64,000 bases of DNA from Pachypanchax playfairii (taxonomy: Eukaryota; Chordata; Actinopteri; Cyprinodontiformes; Aplocheilidae). The notes under the pieces were generated by a model. That model worked only from the letters and a program-made list of their open reading frames with translations. It ran no database searches and had not been told where the DNA came from. The stretch is taken from the NCBI GenBank assembly GCA_006937955.1, contig SSNP01000005.1, positions 6,070,348 to 6,134,347 of the forward strand. The letters run 5' to 3'. A program made the position numbers and the translations under genes. Numbering within the stretch: position 1 is the stretch's first letter; every line of letters starts with the position of its first letter. Shown here piece by piece: positions 48,170 to 61,888 of the stretch.

Positions 48170-48620
48170 TATAGATCTGGGATCCCTTTTTGGGTCAGCT
48201 TTGTGGACTCTTCCGCACCATGAAGCTCGGTTGCATCAAGGTCGTGCTTAACCAGCCAAATCTCTTGAAGGCACAATTTGTCAACCACAAGTTGTTTTGA
48301 TTTATCCCGAGCGCTAACATGCAGGTCACGTGAATTAAAGGACATGAGTGTTGGGGTTACCCCTCCATTCACCCTGCAAACTGGAAAATCTCTGTGTCTT
48401 CTGGACGTAAAGTAGCGATGGACAAACATCTCAGCTGCATCGTATATTTCATCCAGGTCTGTGAGTTCCATGGAAATGTGGAAGGTGTTTTATCTTGTCT
48501 GAACTGCCTCTGTCTTACGACGGGTGACTTCCTGGTTCAGTTTCTCCTTCAGATGTTCCTTAAGAGTGTCTACCTTCAACTCAGGAGAAAACTTGGTGGC
48601 AAAAATGTTCACCAGCTTTA
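48170..48620 (-). mobile_element. Non-LTR retrotransposon fragment (ORF1 end to endonuclease start)
   Basis: On the minus strand, NIFATKFSPELKVDTLKEHL, then a stop, then VNGGVTPTLMSFNSRDLH and VDKLCLQEIWLVKHDLD. This order resembles a fish LINE in which an ORF1 C-terminal domain is followed by 'GG.TPTMNSFNCRG' and the 'LQE.WL' motif of the APE-type endonuclease. At least one in-frame stop marks it as dead. The 100-codon open frame at 48169-48471 is part of it, not a host gene. Confidence 0.6.
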
Positions 48621-51559
48621 AATCCAACATAAAACAAGTTAAATCCTTCAAACAGATAATAAACATTGAACAAGTATATATTGAATGATGTATAAATAGT
48701 ATTTTATTATAGAGATGTTGAATTACTAGGCCAACTACATTTTAAATTACCTGCCATATGTTTTGTGAGTTTGTAAATTATGCAAACTGCTAGAAACGAT
48801 CCGCTTTTCCAATCTAAATACAGATTAGAAATAAACAAAAGTTTCACAAATAGCTGCTTCAGCTGAGTGTTTTTTTTTTTAACACACAGCTTTGTTTAAA
48901 GAAATAGTTCCAGAGACAAACATTTATTCCTTTTAGTTCTGAAAGGCATGAAACTTGTTGCAGAAAATTTGGTGGTGGAACTAATAAATAATCAATTTAG
49001 ACAGAGAACAATTAGCCTGGTTCTGTCCATGAACAATAAGCTGCACCTAAAGCTCGTTTAACGGTGTATTGTTTGTTTACAAATGAAAGATAGAAATGAC
49101 ACATTGCAGGCAACATGGAGCAACACTTCTCTGGGGTGAAAACAAACATGATATTTAACATAAATGCTGCTTTTATATTTAAACAGTTGGTGTTGGACGT
49201 TGTCCTAACTTGATGAAAGTTTAACTGTAAACGTCTCTGCTGTGGTTTCGGGACAATTTGTACATTTAGAGTTCTTTTTCCTACAAAAAATGAACGTACT
49301 TGAGTTTAAATGACAGCGAGCTCTTCGGGACTTCCGTACGTTGGTCCGCTTGTAAATTTCTACCACCGATCCACTTCCTCTCCTCAATCTTTCTGTCATT
49401 CGGTGTCTTTGCGTCCCTTCTTTTGTTTCCAGTCACACAACCTCAGTCCCATCAGTGCCTTGGGGATGACATGTCTGCTGATGCTAACAAATGATGAGCG
49501 TCCACGCTGACAGAAAGTCCATCTATCTGTGTCAGAGTAATTGAATTTCATAAATATAATCAGAGGGGTCTGTTATGAAGGAACCTGTAGCCTGCTCTCC
49601 TCTGTTCCTGGCTGTGTACCATTCTACACACAACCAACACTGTCTGGTGCAAGATTAACAAGAGAGGAGACATGCATAACCTCTAAACATTACTTTGGTG
49701 TCTGGGGAGAAATAATCAAACCTGCTGCACCATTTATCCACAAATCTAGCATGAAAAGGGGGGGGGCGCCATTTGCAATGATTAATTAAGTTACACAAGA
49801 AAATCTGCTGCTTCACTTTCGCATTTGATTTAAAACAGAATAACAAACTCTCCAAAACAACTTGGCTTTACTCAAGCGAATGAGTGTGCAGCATGTTGTC
49901 TGTCTCTATTGATCAAAACAAAACAAAACAGAAAAGTCTGAAGCCATCGAAGGCGAAGAGACTCCGATCCATAGATCCAACTCAATATCTGCCAAAGCAC
50001 ATCCACAGTTTTCTCACTGAACGCCGTGTGCAAATTCAGCATTAACTGCATGTTCTGCTGAAACATATGCCTCACAAGAACCATATGCTCAATAAAAAAC
50101 ATCTAATTAGCCATTAAATGGGCCAAGCGTTGACCTGAGAAGCATCCCAGAGGGGCAGTTAATCCTCGCTGATGCAGTTTGAGGAATTATTGATCCACAA
50201 GCCCATTAAGTTAAACTAGATGAGTATGCTGTCGAACAAAGCAGCAAGAGGAGAGGCTGCATTCAAAGTAAGAACTTGCTACACAGAATTTATAAGCACT
50301 CAACATGTGGATGCATACAACAAAGAGTAAACTCGCCTTCAAGGGTTCTCAAACAGCAAACTAATTAGCAGAAATGAAAAATTTCAGCGTTTTCTTTGAC
50401 GTTGTTGCTCTCTCTGCAGATTATCTCGCTCCCAAACTGAAGCGAGCAGAGCAGCAGATCAGGATTCCCCTGATGCCTCCATAAGTAGATTCTGTGAGAT
50501 GCAACATTACACAAAATTACTCCACTCAGAAACTAAATGAAAACTTGTTATGATTCGAAGCTAGCAGATGAATCCTCGCTATCACGGCTTCAATTACCAG
50601 CCAAAAGAAAAACCAATCCCTCACACACAAGTGGCTTCTCGGTGGTTTCATTTTAAACAATATTGTGCTCCAAAGATCAAAGCAACAAACAACAAGATAA
50701 ATGACCACATGCCTCCCTTTGGCTGGATCTCAGACAGACAACTGTGATTGCCTGCCAAAATGAAAAACCTAACCGAAAAAGGCCTGAAACAGCCACTGGC
50801 TGATTCTTTTACTCTCGCATGTGTGAGTCCTGATAGATTTCATTTTCAAAACAATTGATAGTTTGTCACATCTGCTATGCTGTGGGATATGCAGTAAAGA
50901 GGCTGCCAGCATATGGCAGATTTAATTAAAGTGAACCATCTTGTTGTGCGCTTCTCTCAGACTGTTTAAACCTGGTAGCCCCTAAAGACCTTCTGTGTTT
51001 TTAGGGATTAGAAAGTGTTTTATTCTGTTGGGCTCATTTTTACCACATTAATTAGGATGATCTGTGCCCACCTGAGGACAGATTTCTCTCAGAGCTGCCA
51101 ACTTCAGCTAAAGCTGCAATAGGAAAATAGTTTGAACATGTGATATTCAGTTCACGAATTGCAGAAAAACAATTCCAAATTTGATTTGTCTGTTTTAGAT
51201 TCAGTCACTGACATTCGACTGAGATGCAGAAGCTTATTTCTCAGACCCTCCAGATCAATGAGTGATTTCGGATGTCTGCTGCTTGTACTCGGTCATATAT
51301 TTTTTTTCTGTTCTGCAAAGGAGAGTGCTTCTTTAATGGATCTGAACACTAAACTGACATTTATTGGAACATTTATTGGCTTATCTGGACAAATCACATT
51401 TTTCAGCAGGCTTTTTGAAAAAAGCTCCTTATCTCTGAGGAAAACAAACAAACTGGCTCCATCTCAGAAGGAGACGAGTGTGAGACATCGACTTCAAGGA
51501 GGAAAATATAGACCCCAGACAAAAGGAAACCAAGAATGTTTGTCATGATTCAAGCCATG
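48621..51559. other. Non-coding stretch with possible conserved elements
   Basis: No coding exon supported. Complex, evenly composed blocks at about 50105-50230 (CTAATTAGCCATTAAATGGG, AGGAATTATTGATCCACAAG) and 50800-50990 contain homeodomain-type ATTA/TAAT cores and look unlike decayed repeats; they are candidates for conserved non-coding elements. A G run lies at 49759-49766. Confidence 0.4.
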
Positions 51560-51965
51560 TTTGTTTTTTAAATCTCATGCCAAATCTCAGATCATGTCAT
51601 GTCGTGTTTTCTTGCACACCTCATGCTCCGCTGCACACCTGCACTTATTCACTCTGCTCACCTGCGCCTGCAGCCAATCAGCACTCTGCCCTCTTCTCTG
51701 TGCCAGATTGTTGCCTGTCACAGCAATCCGGTGGGTTTTTTTTGTCATTTAATCTGATTTTAGAGCACTGGCCTGCCTTTCCTTCTGACTGCTGCCCTTC
51801 TGTCTTGCATCTGAACACATTTCAAATTTGTTTTTGGACCTGCCCACCTGTTCATTACCACAACGCCTCCAGCCTGCTCCCTATCAGGCCTGTAAGTTTG
51901 ATTCATGTTATTACTGAGAGGATCTGATCCCACTCTGTTAACTGACAGACACTGGGCCACAGTTT
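51560..51965. repeat. Diverged interspersed repeat, family unassigned
   Basis: The order of TCATGTCGTGTTTTCTTGCA, CTGCTCACCTGCGCCTGCAG, CCAATCAGCACTCTGCCCTC and GTGCCAGATTGTTGCCTGTC followed by pyrimidine-rich blocks resembles a common fish repeat with CACCTGCAGC..CAATCAGC and GTGCCAGATTGTTG phrases. The open frames here are by-products. Confidence 0.45.
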
Positions 51966-54220
51966 GGATTGGATTATTGGATTATTAGATTTCTGACTCT
52001 GTTACAATCCTTGATTGTTTTTTATTCTGTTCTCACCTTGTATCTGGCATGTGACGTCATCACTGACCCTCTGCTTCACTGCAAGTTAACATCCCTCCAT
52101 GTAGCTGGTTCCCAACCTGCAGGAGAACTTACCTGTAAGAAAACTTACCTCAAAGAAAAGTCACCATTCTTTGTTACAGATCCTTGATTTATTTTATTTT
52201 TGACACTGACCACTTTGGGTTTCACATATTTTTAAATCGCTGTTTCTGTCTCTGTGTTTGAATCAAACACATCACGCTGACACTTGAATTTACATGAGGA
52301 AAAAATTAAACACACGCTGCTGAGAGGTTCGTTTATTTTATTCATATTTATATTTTGAAAATTAAATATGTTAAAAACTTTGGTAAATTGAGTCAGAACT
52401 TCAAAACCAACAAACTGAGGTAAGACAGGTGTTTGAACTATTTTGGGTTATTAAAGAATTCCTGGTTTGTTTTACAGTTTTGTCTCAATTTCTTTTCTCA
52501 CCTCTTTCTTTTAGTATTATAGAGTATTTATGTATTTTCAGTTTGTTCCTGAGACTGGGAGCATCATGATACACATTCCTCCAGTATATATCCTGCCAAT
52601 TGATAAATATAAAACTTGTTTTATAATAATTAGAATATTTGAATGACTCCTGAGTTTCACCTTTAATTTATTATAGTGTACAAGGATGTCACAGTGGTAA
52701 ATGATCAGAACTCAGCTGATCTTCAGGATGTTTGTTTAGACTAGACTGGCAGTGAAATCTTGACAATAATAACTGCTTTTCTCTAAATGACCTCGCCGAG
52801 CACCTGGCAGTCTGAGGAGGTCTCTCGTATCATCCAGACACAAACTTACTATATAACAAAACAACTTTTTAAGTCAGAGTCTCATGATGTGTGAAGATTT
52901 GTGTGATTGTGCATAAATGATGTTAAACCTGTTAAATTAACCTTGTTTTCAGTGAGAGGTTTTGCATTTGAGTTATTATCTTTAATTCTCTGTTTCTGTC
53001 TAGTTTTAGTAATAAATCCTGGGATCAGCTGTCTGGCTTCTATCTCATCTTGTTTACCTGAACTTGGGTTATATTTAATTACAGTGGAAAAGAAGCTGCT
53101 GACTGATAAACCATGTGGAACAAACATCGGCTTCAAATAAGTTTTATCCAAGTTGTTACACATTCTGAGATTATAATTAACTATAATGGATGTAAATCAT
53201 TATGTAGTATAGATCAACATTATTCCAAATTGTTAATAGAATTATATGGCAATGCTAATGAATATTCTAACAGAAACTGCGATGTCATTTACTTCTTCAT
53301 TCTGTTGCATCAGAGTTTTATCTGTGGGCTAAATCTGCAAACCAATCAAAAATAGAGAGATTATGTTTATCATAACATCATCAGTCACCATCTGACAATA
53401 TGACAACATTCAAAAAGTAAATTCTTCTGTAAAGTGTTTGCGTTATAAAATCAGCTCGTCCCAGTGAAACTAAAGAAAGCAGGATTGATTGGGAGGCCTG
53501 CGCAGTGCTCTGTCATTATTGACTGGCCCTGCTGTCAGAAGAAAAAAAAATGACAAGCTATTCACAGAGGAAATACAAGGAACAAAACTGGACAATCCAG
53601 CTGTCAACAGCAGAAAGCGCTCTTTCATGGAGTGATTCAAAAAAATACTCATTCACGTTTATTTCTCAAATTCAACAGAAGTTTAACACAAAAAATGGGA
53701 TAATTACTATTTATGAACACATTTTATTTTAAAACATGAAGTTTTTTCACACCCAGAGGAGAAGGACCCAACAATGGCCGATAAGGACCCAGAGGGCTTT
53801 TATATAGAAAATATCAGGGAAGGATCATAAAAATACACTTAAGTAATTAACAGGACACACTTACCATAAACAATAATACGGTATAAACTTCGAGTGACAT
53901 CTCGTGATAAAATAAGTTGTCAGTTTGTACTATGGCAGCATTTGCAGCTTAAATCTCCAGAACACTTCAGATTACTGAAGTTATTAAGTACATTATAAAG
54001 CCATCGGAGGCACACAGAGTGTCTAATAAGAAGCTGAACATGTTTTTTGGTGATTATCCACTTAGACAAATTTCAAAACAGTAGCTCAATATTTAAAAGT
54101 TATTTAGTACTGCTTTAATGTGACTGACCTGCATGTGTGGAATGAGTGAGAAGCTGTATAACAAACCACAATGACAGATGTGACTTTGCTGTGTTGGTCT
54201 CATTTGGGCCCCGCAGGTCA
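51966..54220. other. Non-coding stretch, no gene recognised
   Basis: AT-rich with scattered stops in all frames; open frames of 60-93 codons show no domain. Confidence 0.5.
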
Positions 54221-54223
54221 AGC

Positions 54224-54237
54224 GGGCCCCCTGCTGG
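54224..54237 (-). promoter_or_regulatory. CTCF-like motif
   Basis: On the minus strand CCAGCAGGGGGCCC fits CCASYAGRKGGCRS at 13 of 14 positions. Confidence 0.35.
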
Positions 54238-57200
54238 TTCCTCAGTACAGTCATGACAAAGTGCATGTTTGACACCTTCATCATGAAGATCCAGCAAATA
54301 TAAACGTCAATCTTTTCTGTCCACAGCTGAAGTTACAGTGTTGCGCTTCTTGGACTGTTTAAATCTCGAGACCTTTCAGGTCAGGAAAATTATTCAGCTT
54401 CACCATTTTCCCCGCATGAACCAGGGTAAAAACAGATTACCTGTGTTAAATGCACCTCAGGAAAGGGTCCAACTGGAGAGGTGGTAGGTTTAAAACCTTT
54501 TAAACGCAGGCCTGTTTCCCTTCTCTGTTTAAGTGCTTCAGGACGCTTGTTCTTCTATCTGGAACCTTCATGCTGTTGGGTGAGTCCTCACCAACAAACC
54601 CTCCAAAATGTAGCTAGACTGAAGCAGCTGCTTGTTAAGAAACAACAAACACCAAGAACTTTATTTATCATATCCATCCTGTAGCTCAGACCTTGGTGGA
54701 AATGCAACAAACCTGGGCTGAAAGAAATGTAGATGGTCCAGAGTAAATAACTCCAAGGATATAACGGTTCTGGGTCGCATACTGGAAATGTGCTATTATG
54801 ATACTCAAAAGATGTTTTCCATCTTGGTATTGATATGTTGCTATGATACCACACTGAGACGCACCTCTTCTCTCAGACTGGAGAGCTCTTCATACTCACG
54901 ATTTGAGGGATTCTTACAATGTGGCTAATGGAACCTCAGATCACTGAAAAGCTGGAGGCTATTCACATCCAGGAAGCATTCACAATGTCCTTAATAAAAA
55001 AAACAGAGGCTTTTTGTGAAAATATCCAACAATAGACATGTTTGGTTTAAGATTTTTATCCTGTGTGTTAGTGGGCTTGAATGGAAACATGTTCAGAATT
55101 GATTCTGAGAAAAGTCTGAAAATGTTTCTGTAGTGTGTGAAATAATGAGTGTGTTCAGAGCAAAACGTGTTGACAAGTTCTAAAAGTAAAAACTACTTGT
55201 CTAATTATTTGCTACTAAAACTCAAATGATTGCAGTGAAATACAGAGTGCAGATTATTCTGTTTGCAAGTAAACATCTAAAATTCTAAGGTGGTCAAACA
55301 AAACACATGTCCTTTTTTTATTTGGTGCATTTCTTGGGTTATTTTTTTTATTATTATTCCTCCAAGTTGCATTATAAATGTGTTTCCTCAGAAATTTGAT
55401 GTTTTTCCTTTATTCCATTTTGGAAAACTAAATTTAATTTAATTCAACTCACTCTGGTTTGCTTGAACCAGAAATCACCTAAAATCTAATTGAAGAAATT
55501 CTTTAACTTCAGTTTAATTACAATAATATTTTTTCTGCTTAGAGTCTCAAACAGAATGAAGGGCTAACATGATCACTTCATCTTCTTTATCACCATGTTT
55601 AAATACTGTTTATCTCATCAAGCAGGTCAGAAAAAAATCCTCTTTTCAACTCATTTTAAATCACCTGTTTGTGTTTGTGTATAAAACAATATAACCTATT
55701 TGTTAATGTATCTTATGAATGTCTCTAAAGAGTGAAAAAGCCTAAAATCTGTCTTCATCCATCTGTTTGTTTCCAAACCTTCTGAAAGCAGTTTACATCC
55801 ACAAACGCTCCAAAACTTCTTAAATCATCACCATCAAATTTTTAAACAGATTTTTTAACAGGATTTCCATCAAAATAAGGCAGAAACACAAACTTTTTAA
55901 ATTCTTTTTTTGTTTGGGCTTTAATTGAAAGAAAGCTGGAGAAAACTTACAGACTAAATGAAAATTCTCCACATAAAAAGGTTGTTTTAGAGTCACTGTT
56001 GTAATAGCCTAGAGAAAAGGAAAATCTCAAAATGGTTAAGAGACTCGAGTACAACTAACATTTACTATGCAACAGTTTAATATAAAGATGATGTTTTAAA
56101 ATGGACAGTATTCTGTCTACTATGTTATTGTGTTTTCTGGCAAATTTGTTATGGTATATGGTCCATATTTAATCAGCTGTTTTTCTGATGATGTCAAAGT
56201 TACTCATCTTTTAAAGTTATAGCATTAGCTGCCCTTCACAGCTGGGTTTGTTTGACAGTGTCTTTCCATTCAACCGTCTGCCAAAGTAGCCACTCATTAT
56301 TTGTTTCCATACAATCTAAATCCTCTGGGTTGGATTCATTCACTTTACTCAACTGTGCTTGTCTCAAACTTTGAGTGTTTTACCAGTCTTAGCTCTTCAG
56401 GCTGGATCTATATACTTTTTCATCTTAAACCCACAATGCAAAAACTGTGACAATATTCTTCATCAGCTGAAGTTCAAGTGGAAGGTCAGAGTCACATGGA
56501 ATCTTTTTTGTGCTTCATGCAAGTGATTTGAGTTTCTTCACAGTTAGTTTTTTATTAGAGGGTTTTTAACTCTGTTCTTTTTGGGGTTTTTTTCTTTTTA
56601 TGGTGTGTAACGTTAAATGACTTTGCTTACACTCGTTAAAAGGAACGCCACCTTCTGATAGAAGGAAATAAAACATTATTATTTGAATTACTAAATTAAG
56701 AAGTCATCTTATAGTCAGTCTCAAGCCCAAAAATCAGGGATCTTTCTGTGACGCAGTACTGGATAAAAAACTTCAGGAAGACAGCTGATTAAAGTAACAG
56801 TGACTAAACAAACAAAATAATAAATGGAGCTAAATGAAACAGAACAAGACTGTCTGAGTAAAAATGAGCTGGTTGAATGTAGTTATTTATCTGATAGGTG
56901 ATTGTTAGAGAATTTATAGTAAACGTACATCTATGACAGTGAATGAGTAACTTATCAAGTTAACTATATAACAGAAATTAAACTGAGAAACTAAATTTAT
57001 ACTAAATTAACATTAAATTAGATTGTAAAAGAGCAAACTGGGCCTCCTGCAGCAGCAGCCAACACAAACAGAACCACGTGGCTGCGGCTGGAATGACTGA
57101 CCGACCGACCAACAGCCCGGCCCAGATGTGGTGATGAAGTTACTCTGGATTGACTTCTGCTCCATAATGGATCTACGGTTCAGCGGGTCGGCAGCTGGTC

Positions 57201-60200
57201 CTCAGAGGGACCAATTTATAAAAACATTCCAAGAACTTTGATTCTGAACCAACTTTAATAGTTGCCAGAATCCAGCTACTGTAAAGCACAAAACAAAATA
57301 AAACTTATATAAAGTAAACGTCACTGAAATTTTTACTAGGACACAATCAGACTTGAGCAAAACTGTTTCTTGTTGATTATTTTACTGAAACATACAGAGA
57401 AAAGTTACTCACCCGTTCTGTGATGAGGATACACTTCTCATATTTTGTGACATGATTCAACATCAAGATTATTATAAGTTTAACATAAATTTACAGAAAT
57501 GAACATAAATTAGTCAAAAATCACAAGAAGTGGTAGAATTTAGCTAGTCATTTCACAACAAATGGTAAATTCAAAGATATATACAGACTAGAACTGACTA
57601 AATGAATTTATAATAATTAAAGTTGTAGAGTTCTGAAGGTTTAACCAGTAGGGGGAACTGTGGGAACTTCTATAATTCCAGTGTGTCCAAACCTCTTTCT
57701 GACCCCAAAAGGGGGGTTTTCTTCCCAAGGGTGTGAGAAGGTTCAAGAGACTTACAATCTTTTGAAGTGAATTCCAGTCTTTGTCGGAGGGGGGGTAATT
57801 TAAGACCAAACAAGATAAGATTTCAGGGATTGTAAATCAGGTCCCAATGTGATATTTTTATTTTGATGGAGACTTTAAAGTTAAAGTTGACATTAGCTCA
57901 TGCAGGAGTTCTGGTGGAAGGGAGGTGTACATCATCTAACGGTCAAATTATAATGTTCTTGACCAAAAGGTGAGCGTGTTGAGAGAAAGGCCTCGTGCTA
58001 CACGAATCTAGATTTCAACATGTCGTAGGGTTGCTGTTTTCTTTAACCTCAGCAGAATCAGTTTATTGCCAAGTTTTATTTTCACAATAAAAGGAATTTG
58101 TCTACGATGAAGGTGCATAGAGAATAAAACAAAGTAAGAATAATATCAACATTCACGTTATGATGATGATGTAAAAGTTTGGCATAAATAAAATGTGATT
58201 AAAATCATACATCTACCCCAATTTAAGTGGAAGACTAATCGTGGTTTTATCCAGATTTCTGAAACAATATTATCAGGGTTTATTTTAATTGTAAATAAAA
58301 AATAAATTGCTGTTCCCTAATAATAAGATAAATTATTAACAGATAAGTTTTAACAGAGATACAGAAACTCACACCTTCATTCAGATGCAAATGTAAAATG
58401 TGTTCTTGGTCATATTACGTGAGAAACCACAAAGCAAAGGTCAAAGGTCAAAGCTGTCCTGTGGGCACAAATGAGTCTGTTGATATATTTGTTGCAGCTC
58501 ATCCAGTCCTGTTTCCATGAGCCTCCCAGCAACAAAAAAGATCTTTAGATCTTCAAATGTGCTCTCATGCTGGGCTGGAGGTGATGAGGGAGGAGCTTCT
58601 ACTGAAGTCAAGCGAACATCTTCACAGCATGCAAGTTTCATGAAATGCAGACGATGCATTTAAATCATTGGTGCAGGGCAGGAAATCTAACGGGAAGCTC
58701 CTCTTCAGCTTCAGTCTTTCATGTAAAAAATTATTAGATAGTGTGAAAAGTCTGTTCGGGGATTATGATGCTTTATTGTCTCATAGAATGAAAATGTATT
58801 TCTGGATTGTTTTCAAAAACCTACATACATGCATGTGTTTTATTTATCGTCTTCTAACGGTGTGAAAATCATTTTCAAATTGCTAAACAAAATAACTGGA
58901 GGAAGTGTTATCACCTTGCTTGCACGCTTATATTTTTGGCACAACACAGAGCTCGGCTCTCTGCATGTGTTCTGGATCTGTGTGAGAAGAGTTCTGCTTT
59001 ATCCTTGAACTACCTGGGAATCCTCCCCACTGCGTCTCATCTGTTGTCTCTTTCAGCACAAACAATCCTTTCAGCTAAAGCAGCACACCGATCAGTGTCC
59101 CTCTATCCAAACAATCCCCTGAGACATAAACCACAGTCGCCTGCTGGTGACTCAATCTGGCTGACACGAGGAGTTTTTAGAGAGAAACTCACTATGTGAA
59201 CTCCATCTGCTGGCACCAACCGTCCTTATTTTCTCTGTCATCCACTGAGGCTGCCTCCTACTGCTTCACATCTTACAGATGCGTTTCAAACACAAGCCTT
59301 TCAGAAGAAACGGACTGTTTTATTCTGTTTTGCTCTGACACAAGCTCTCAGGGGAGTGGCCGCTTCAGCTCAGTTTGCTGTGTAAAACTTTACAACACAG
59401 GTTGGGAGTTTTTTTTATACCACACATTTTTCTCTTTAGCTCTTGAACCCTCCTCATTCCTTTTCCTGTCACTCCCTCCTCAGTCTCATAAATCTTACAT
59501 GTCTAGATTTTTATTGTTTTTATAGAACAGTTTCTAAAACACACCTCTATGAATTTGACATAAAATCTAAAACATGAAAAGCAGCAGGTTTTAGTTTTTT
59601 ATTCAGTAAAGGAACATTTAATTAAACGGATACTTCCTTTTTGCACCTGGACTTTTTCTGAGAGAGACCAGATGAGACATATTTGTCTCTCAGGTGAAAT
59701 CCAGAATCCTGCTTGGAAGCAATTATCATTTTGCTCTTGTGTGACCTAATTTGCAAAAATTCATGAGCTGATTGCAAAATACTCAATGCTGCAATCTGCC
59801 TGCTCATTTGCATAGTCTGGGATACGCAGCTGTGTGTGTGTGTGGATCTCCTCGCGTTGTTCTAGTGGTGCGTCTCGCTAAAAACAAATAAATTTCCAAC
59901 TTTTGTAGCAAAGACTGCCATCGTTAGATGTTGACTTGATTTACTCTGGATTTGTTGCAAAGGTACACAAGTTAAAATGCACTTCACTGGATGAGCATCA
60001 TCAAGGTTTTATTAATACGTTTCCAACCTATCACCTGTCAAAGCAGCACATCTTCGTACTAACTTCCTGCATCAAAATCATACTGAAGAAAATGGCGGAC
60101 TACAGAGACGAATTGTTTTTGTTTTGATTCTTACCAACATAATGTGAAAAGGAAAATTTGTAAATTGGCATTTCTTTTGCTTATATGAGCACAGAAGCAC

Positions 60201-60736
60201 CACTTGTTCTTGTGAGAGTATGACTGAGCTCACCCTTGCTCAGAGCTTTGTTCCTCAGAAGCATGTTAATTGGTTGATTTGCATAAAAGAAGAAATTAGT
60301 TTTAGTAATGTGAGAACAGCAAGGAGATATCATTGTGGAGTTAAAGTTATCACTTTCCTCTGTCACTGAGATGTATCTTTCAATCAGTCTGTGAATGCAA
60401 GCTTTAGCCCAAGCGTATCATTTAATTGTTTAACTACCCCCCCTTCTTGCATTCAGAATTAATTAAAAGTAGAAAATTAATTAAATACAGCTGATAAATT
60501 TGATCTATATTAATGAAGAAGAAAACATCTTTTTTTCCAAATGTTTGCTCTGTTTTGTCCAACTGCAGCTGAAAGCAGCTCCTGTCAAAATAAATCTTTT
60601 TGCTTTTGCTTTGGAGAATAATTAATAAGTACATTTTTTGTGTAATATGACTATAATTTAATAAATAGTGTATTTAAATTAGAGGTTGTTTTTTTCTAAG
60701 GTGTTACCAGTGAGAAATGTAAATGAAAATGTAATA
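54238..60736. other. Gene-poor stretch
   Basis: AT-rich, no coding exon supported. Features seen: a GC-richer patch at about 57030-57220 with an E-box CACGTG near 57076 and a GACCGACCGACC run; a CTCF-like CCAGTAGGGGGAAC at 57645-57658 (plus strand, 13 of 14); a short (GT)n at about 59830-59844. Confidence 0.45.
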
Positions 60737-60750
60737 GCGCCCTCTGCTGG
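60737..60750 (-). promoter_or_regulatory. CTCF motif, perfect core match
   Basis: On the minus strand CCAGCAGAGGGCGC agrees with CCASYAGRKGGCRS at all 14 positions. Occupancy not shown. Fish SINEs can also carry this string, but no SINE was seen around it. Confidence 0.45.
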
Positions 60751-61278
60751 TCACAATGATGACAACGCAAGAAAAGAAAAGGATAAGATGTGACAGATCT
60801 AATGAGAAAAACAAAAAAATTAAGATTTTATTAAACAATCAACACCATTTTTAACTATTACTGCTTATTAATAGCATTAAACAGAATGTAAACATGAAAA
60901 TAAGTTGTGAGTTTCTGAGCCTTGGCAACGTTTTCTTGTTGTGTTTGTGAAAACTTTTTACACCAGCAGTAAAACTCCATCAATGAGACAGAAATGTGCT
61001 GTAAGTAAAGTTTCAGCTTCAGCCAAGAGGAGAGCAGTTGTCTTATCTAAGTAACTGACCACATTTAGATGGAATCTCAGGCACAGCTTGAAACTTTTTG
61101 AGGGAGGGGCTCCTGCTTTCCTTTTTTAGAGAAATGCAGTTTCTTTGTCCATCTTTGTCTGTCTGGTTCTGGGCATCATCTTCCCTCATTGGTTAGCTGA
61201 GATCCGGTGCTTTTGGTCCCTTAGTGACGTCTTCTGAAGAACAGCTGAATAAACATTTCAATCTAATACAAACAAAGG

Positions 61279-61307
61279 TGTGTGTGTGTGTGTGCGGGGG
61301 GGGGGGG
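61279..61307. repeat. (GT)n microsatellite followed by G12
   Basis: Eight GT units, one C, then twelve G residues. Confidence 0.92.
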
Positions 61308-61888
61308 TTCCTTCCAGATTCTGGACTACGATTGGTCCTTCTGTTTTAGTGAATTCCTCATTTCTTTTTTTTATCTCTGATTTTCTGGAAGAATAATTTA
61401 TAGTGTGCACTCCAGTGACTATTTGGTGAAATTACAACTTGTTTTGTTGAACAAAGGCCCCGTGATGTTTTCAGCTTGAGCTATACTTTCCCTTTTCAAA
61501 CACTCTGATTAAACTCATTATCTGGATTACAAGTGCACATGTTCAATTCATCGAATACAAGAGGATTGTAAAATTACCCAGAATCACAAAGTAAACAAAA
61601 TTAAAACTATCACTTATTTCAAATCAACTCTTCTTTTTACTTTACTCATTTTCTAATTATTATGAATTAATTTCATTATTAATAATTGATCATCATAACA
61701 TTATATTAACTACTTGGCAGAGTACATAACACAATTGTTTCTGTGAAACTTTCTCAAGTCTCCTTCATTTCTCTCCAGCCAACATCCCAACAACATCATA
61801 ATGATGGTTTTCATTCAGACAAGCTGAAGCTGTTTTTATTTTAAATATTAGAAACCAGTGAAAATATACTGTTTAAATGAGACATTAT

